Shown in pieces: positions 63,463 to 64,000 of a stretch of 64,000 nt of DNA. Both the position numbers and the translations under genes were made by a program. Origin of the DNA: Pseudomonas alkylphenolica (GTDB lineage Bacteria; Pseudomonadota; Gammaproteobacteria; Pseudomonadales; Pseudomonadaceae); NCBI RefSeq assembly GCF_016009175.1, contig NZ_JADUCM010000009.1, positions 1 through 64,000 on the forward strand, in the 5' to 3' direction. Numbering within the stretch: the first letter of the stretch is position 1; each line of letters begins with the position of its first letter. The notes beneath the pieces were generated by a model that made no database searches, was not told where the DNA came from, and saw nothing but the letters and a program-made list of their open reading frames with translations.

Positions 63463-63493
63463 AAGCCTGCGCGGTGCACTACCGCGCAGGCTT
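63463..63493. terminator. Terminator between the autotransporter and aldo/keto reductase genes
   Basis: Perfect 13-bp stem AAGCCTGCGCGGT / ACCGCGCAGGCTT with loop GCACT, in the gap between convergent genes; only a short T-run (TTT). Confidence 0.7.
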
Positions 63494-63512
63494 TGCTGCC
63501 GGCCAGCAACCC

Positions 63513-64000
<488 letters not shown>

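Overview
The window is a stretch of a Pseudomonas chromosome, most likely from the P. putida / P. fluorescens side of the genus. Supporting signs are high GC throughout, the gene order aroF - PilZ protein - panE - 5'-nucleotidase - Usp - cysB ... cysH - thrH - pabB, the prp cluster next to acnB, lpxH-ppiB-glnS-cysS, a membrane glucose dehydrogenase beside an OprB-type porin, and at least six intergenic REP inverted pairs of the fluorescent-Pseudomonas type (GTAGGAGC.GGCTTGCC.GCGA). Coding density is high. Nearly all genes are ordinary chromosomal genes; I see no insertion sequence, prophage, CRISPR array or rRNA operon, and one tRNA gene (Gln, TTG).

Layout. 0-5.6 kb: aroF, a PilZ-domain gene, panE, a 5'-nucleotidase, a Usp gene and cysB. 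5.6-10.1 kb: an ABC exporter operon under a YtrA-type GntR repressor with a perfect operator over its own start, then a divergent MFS / TetR pair. 10.2-13.1 kb: cysH, thrH, pabB. 13.2-16.3 kb: a three-gene membrane/periplasm locus (ATP-grasp ligase, inactive transglutaminase fused to 7 TM helices, retropepsin-like protease). 16.6-23.4 kb: the 2-methylcitrate (propionate) operon prpR-like/prpB/prpC/acnD/prpF, without prpD. 23.4-26.1 kb: acnB, convergent. 26.1-28.7 kb: a compact structured DNA/RNA element, a DUF1289 gene, a tandem Usp gene with an excellent Anr-type promoter, and miaE. 28.7-32.1 kb: marR-emrA-emrB. 32.1-38.9 kb: lpxH-ppiB, glnS-cysS and a two-component system. 39-41.4 kb: ilvE, a candidate small transcript, a glyoxalase-fold gene and a RidA gene with a MerR-type promoter. 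41.4-47.3 kb: oprB-like porin, gcd, amidase, tRNA-Gln. 47.5-54.2 kb: a second RidA gene, rlhA, and a LysR / FAD-FeS dehydrogenase pair. 54.5-63.5 kb: one 2,969-residue autotransporter adhesin with a threefold internal duplication. 63.5-64 kb: the 3' end of an aldo/keto reductase.

How the genes work together. The carbon-handling genes are propionate oxidation (PrpB, PrpC, AcnD, PrpF) with AcnB, and periplasmic glucose oxidation (Gcd with OprB). Sulfur assimilation is represented by cysB and cysH. Aromatic and folate precursors come from aroF, pabB and panE. Stress and export are represented by Usp proteins, EmrAB, an MFS pump and an ABC exporter. The most unusual content is (i) the large autotransporter with ~2.17-kb in-frame repeats, (ii) the ATP-grasp / transglutaminase-7TM / retropepsin operon, and (iii) several unusually clear regulatory sites: an exact SlyA-consensus palindrome inside the gcd promoter, a 19-bp-spacer MerR-type promoter before a RidA gene, a class II Anr promoter, and a 139-bp nested inverted-repeat element between acnB and its neighbour. 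All functional statements rest on reading the translated sequence and motifs; no database search was run.
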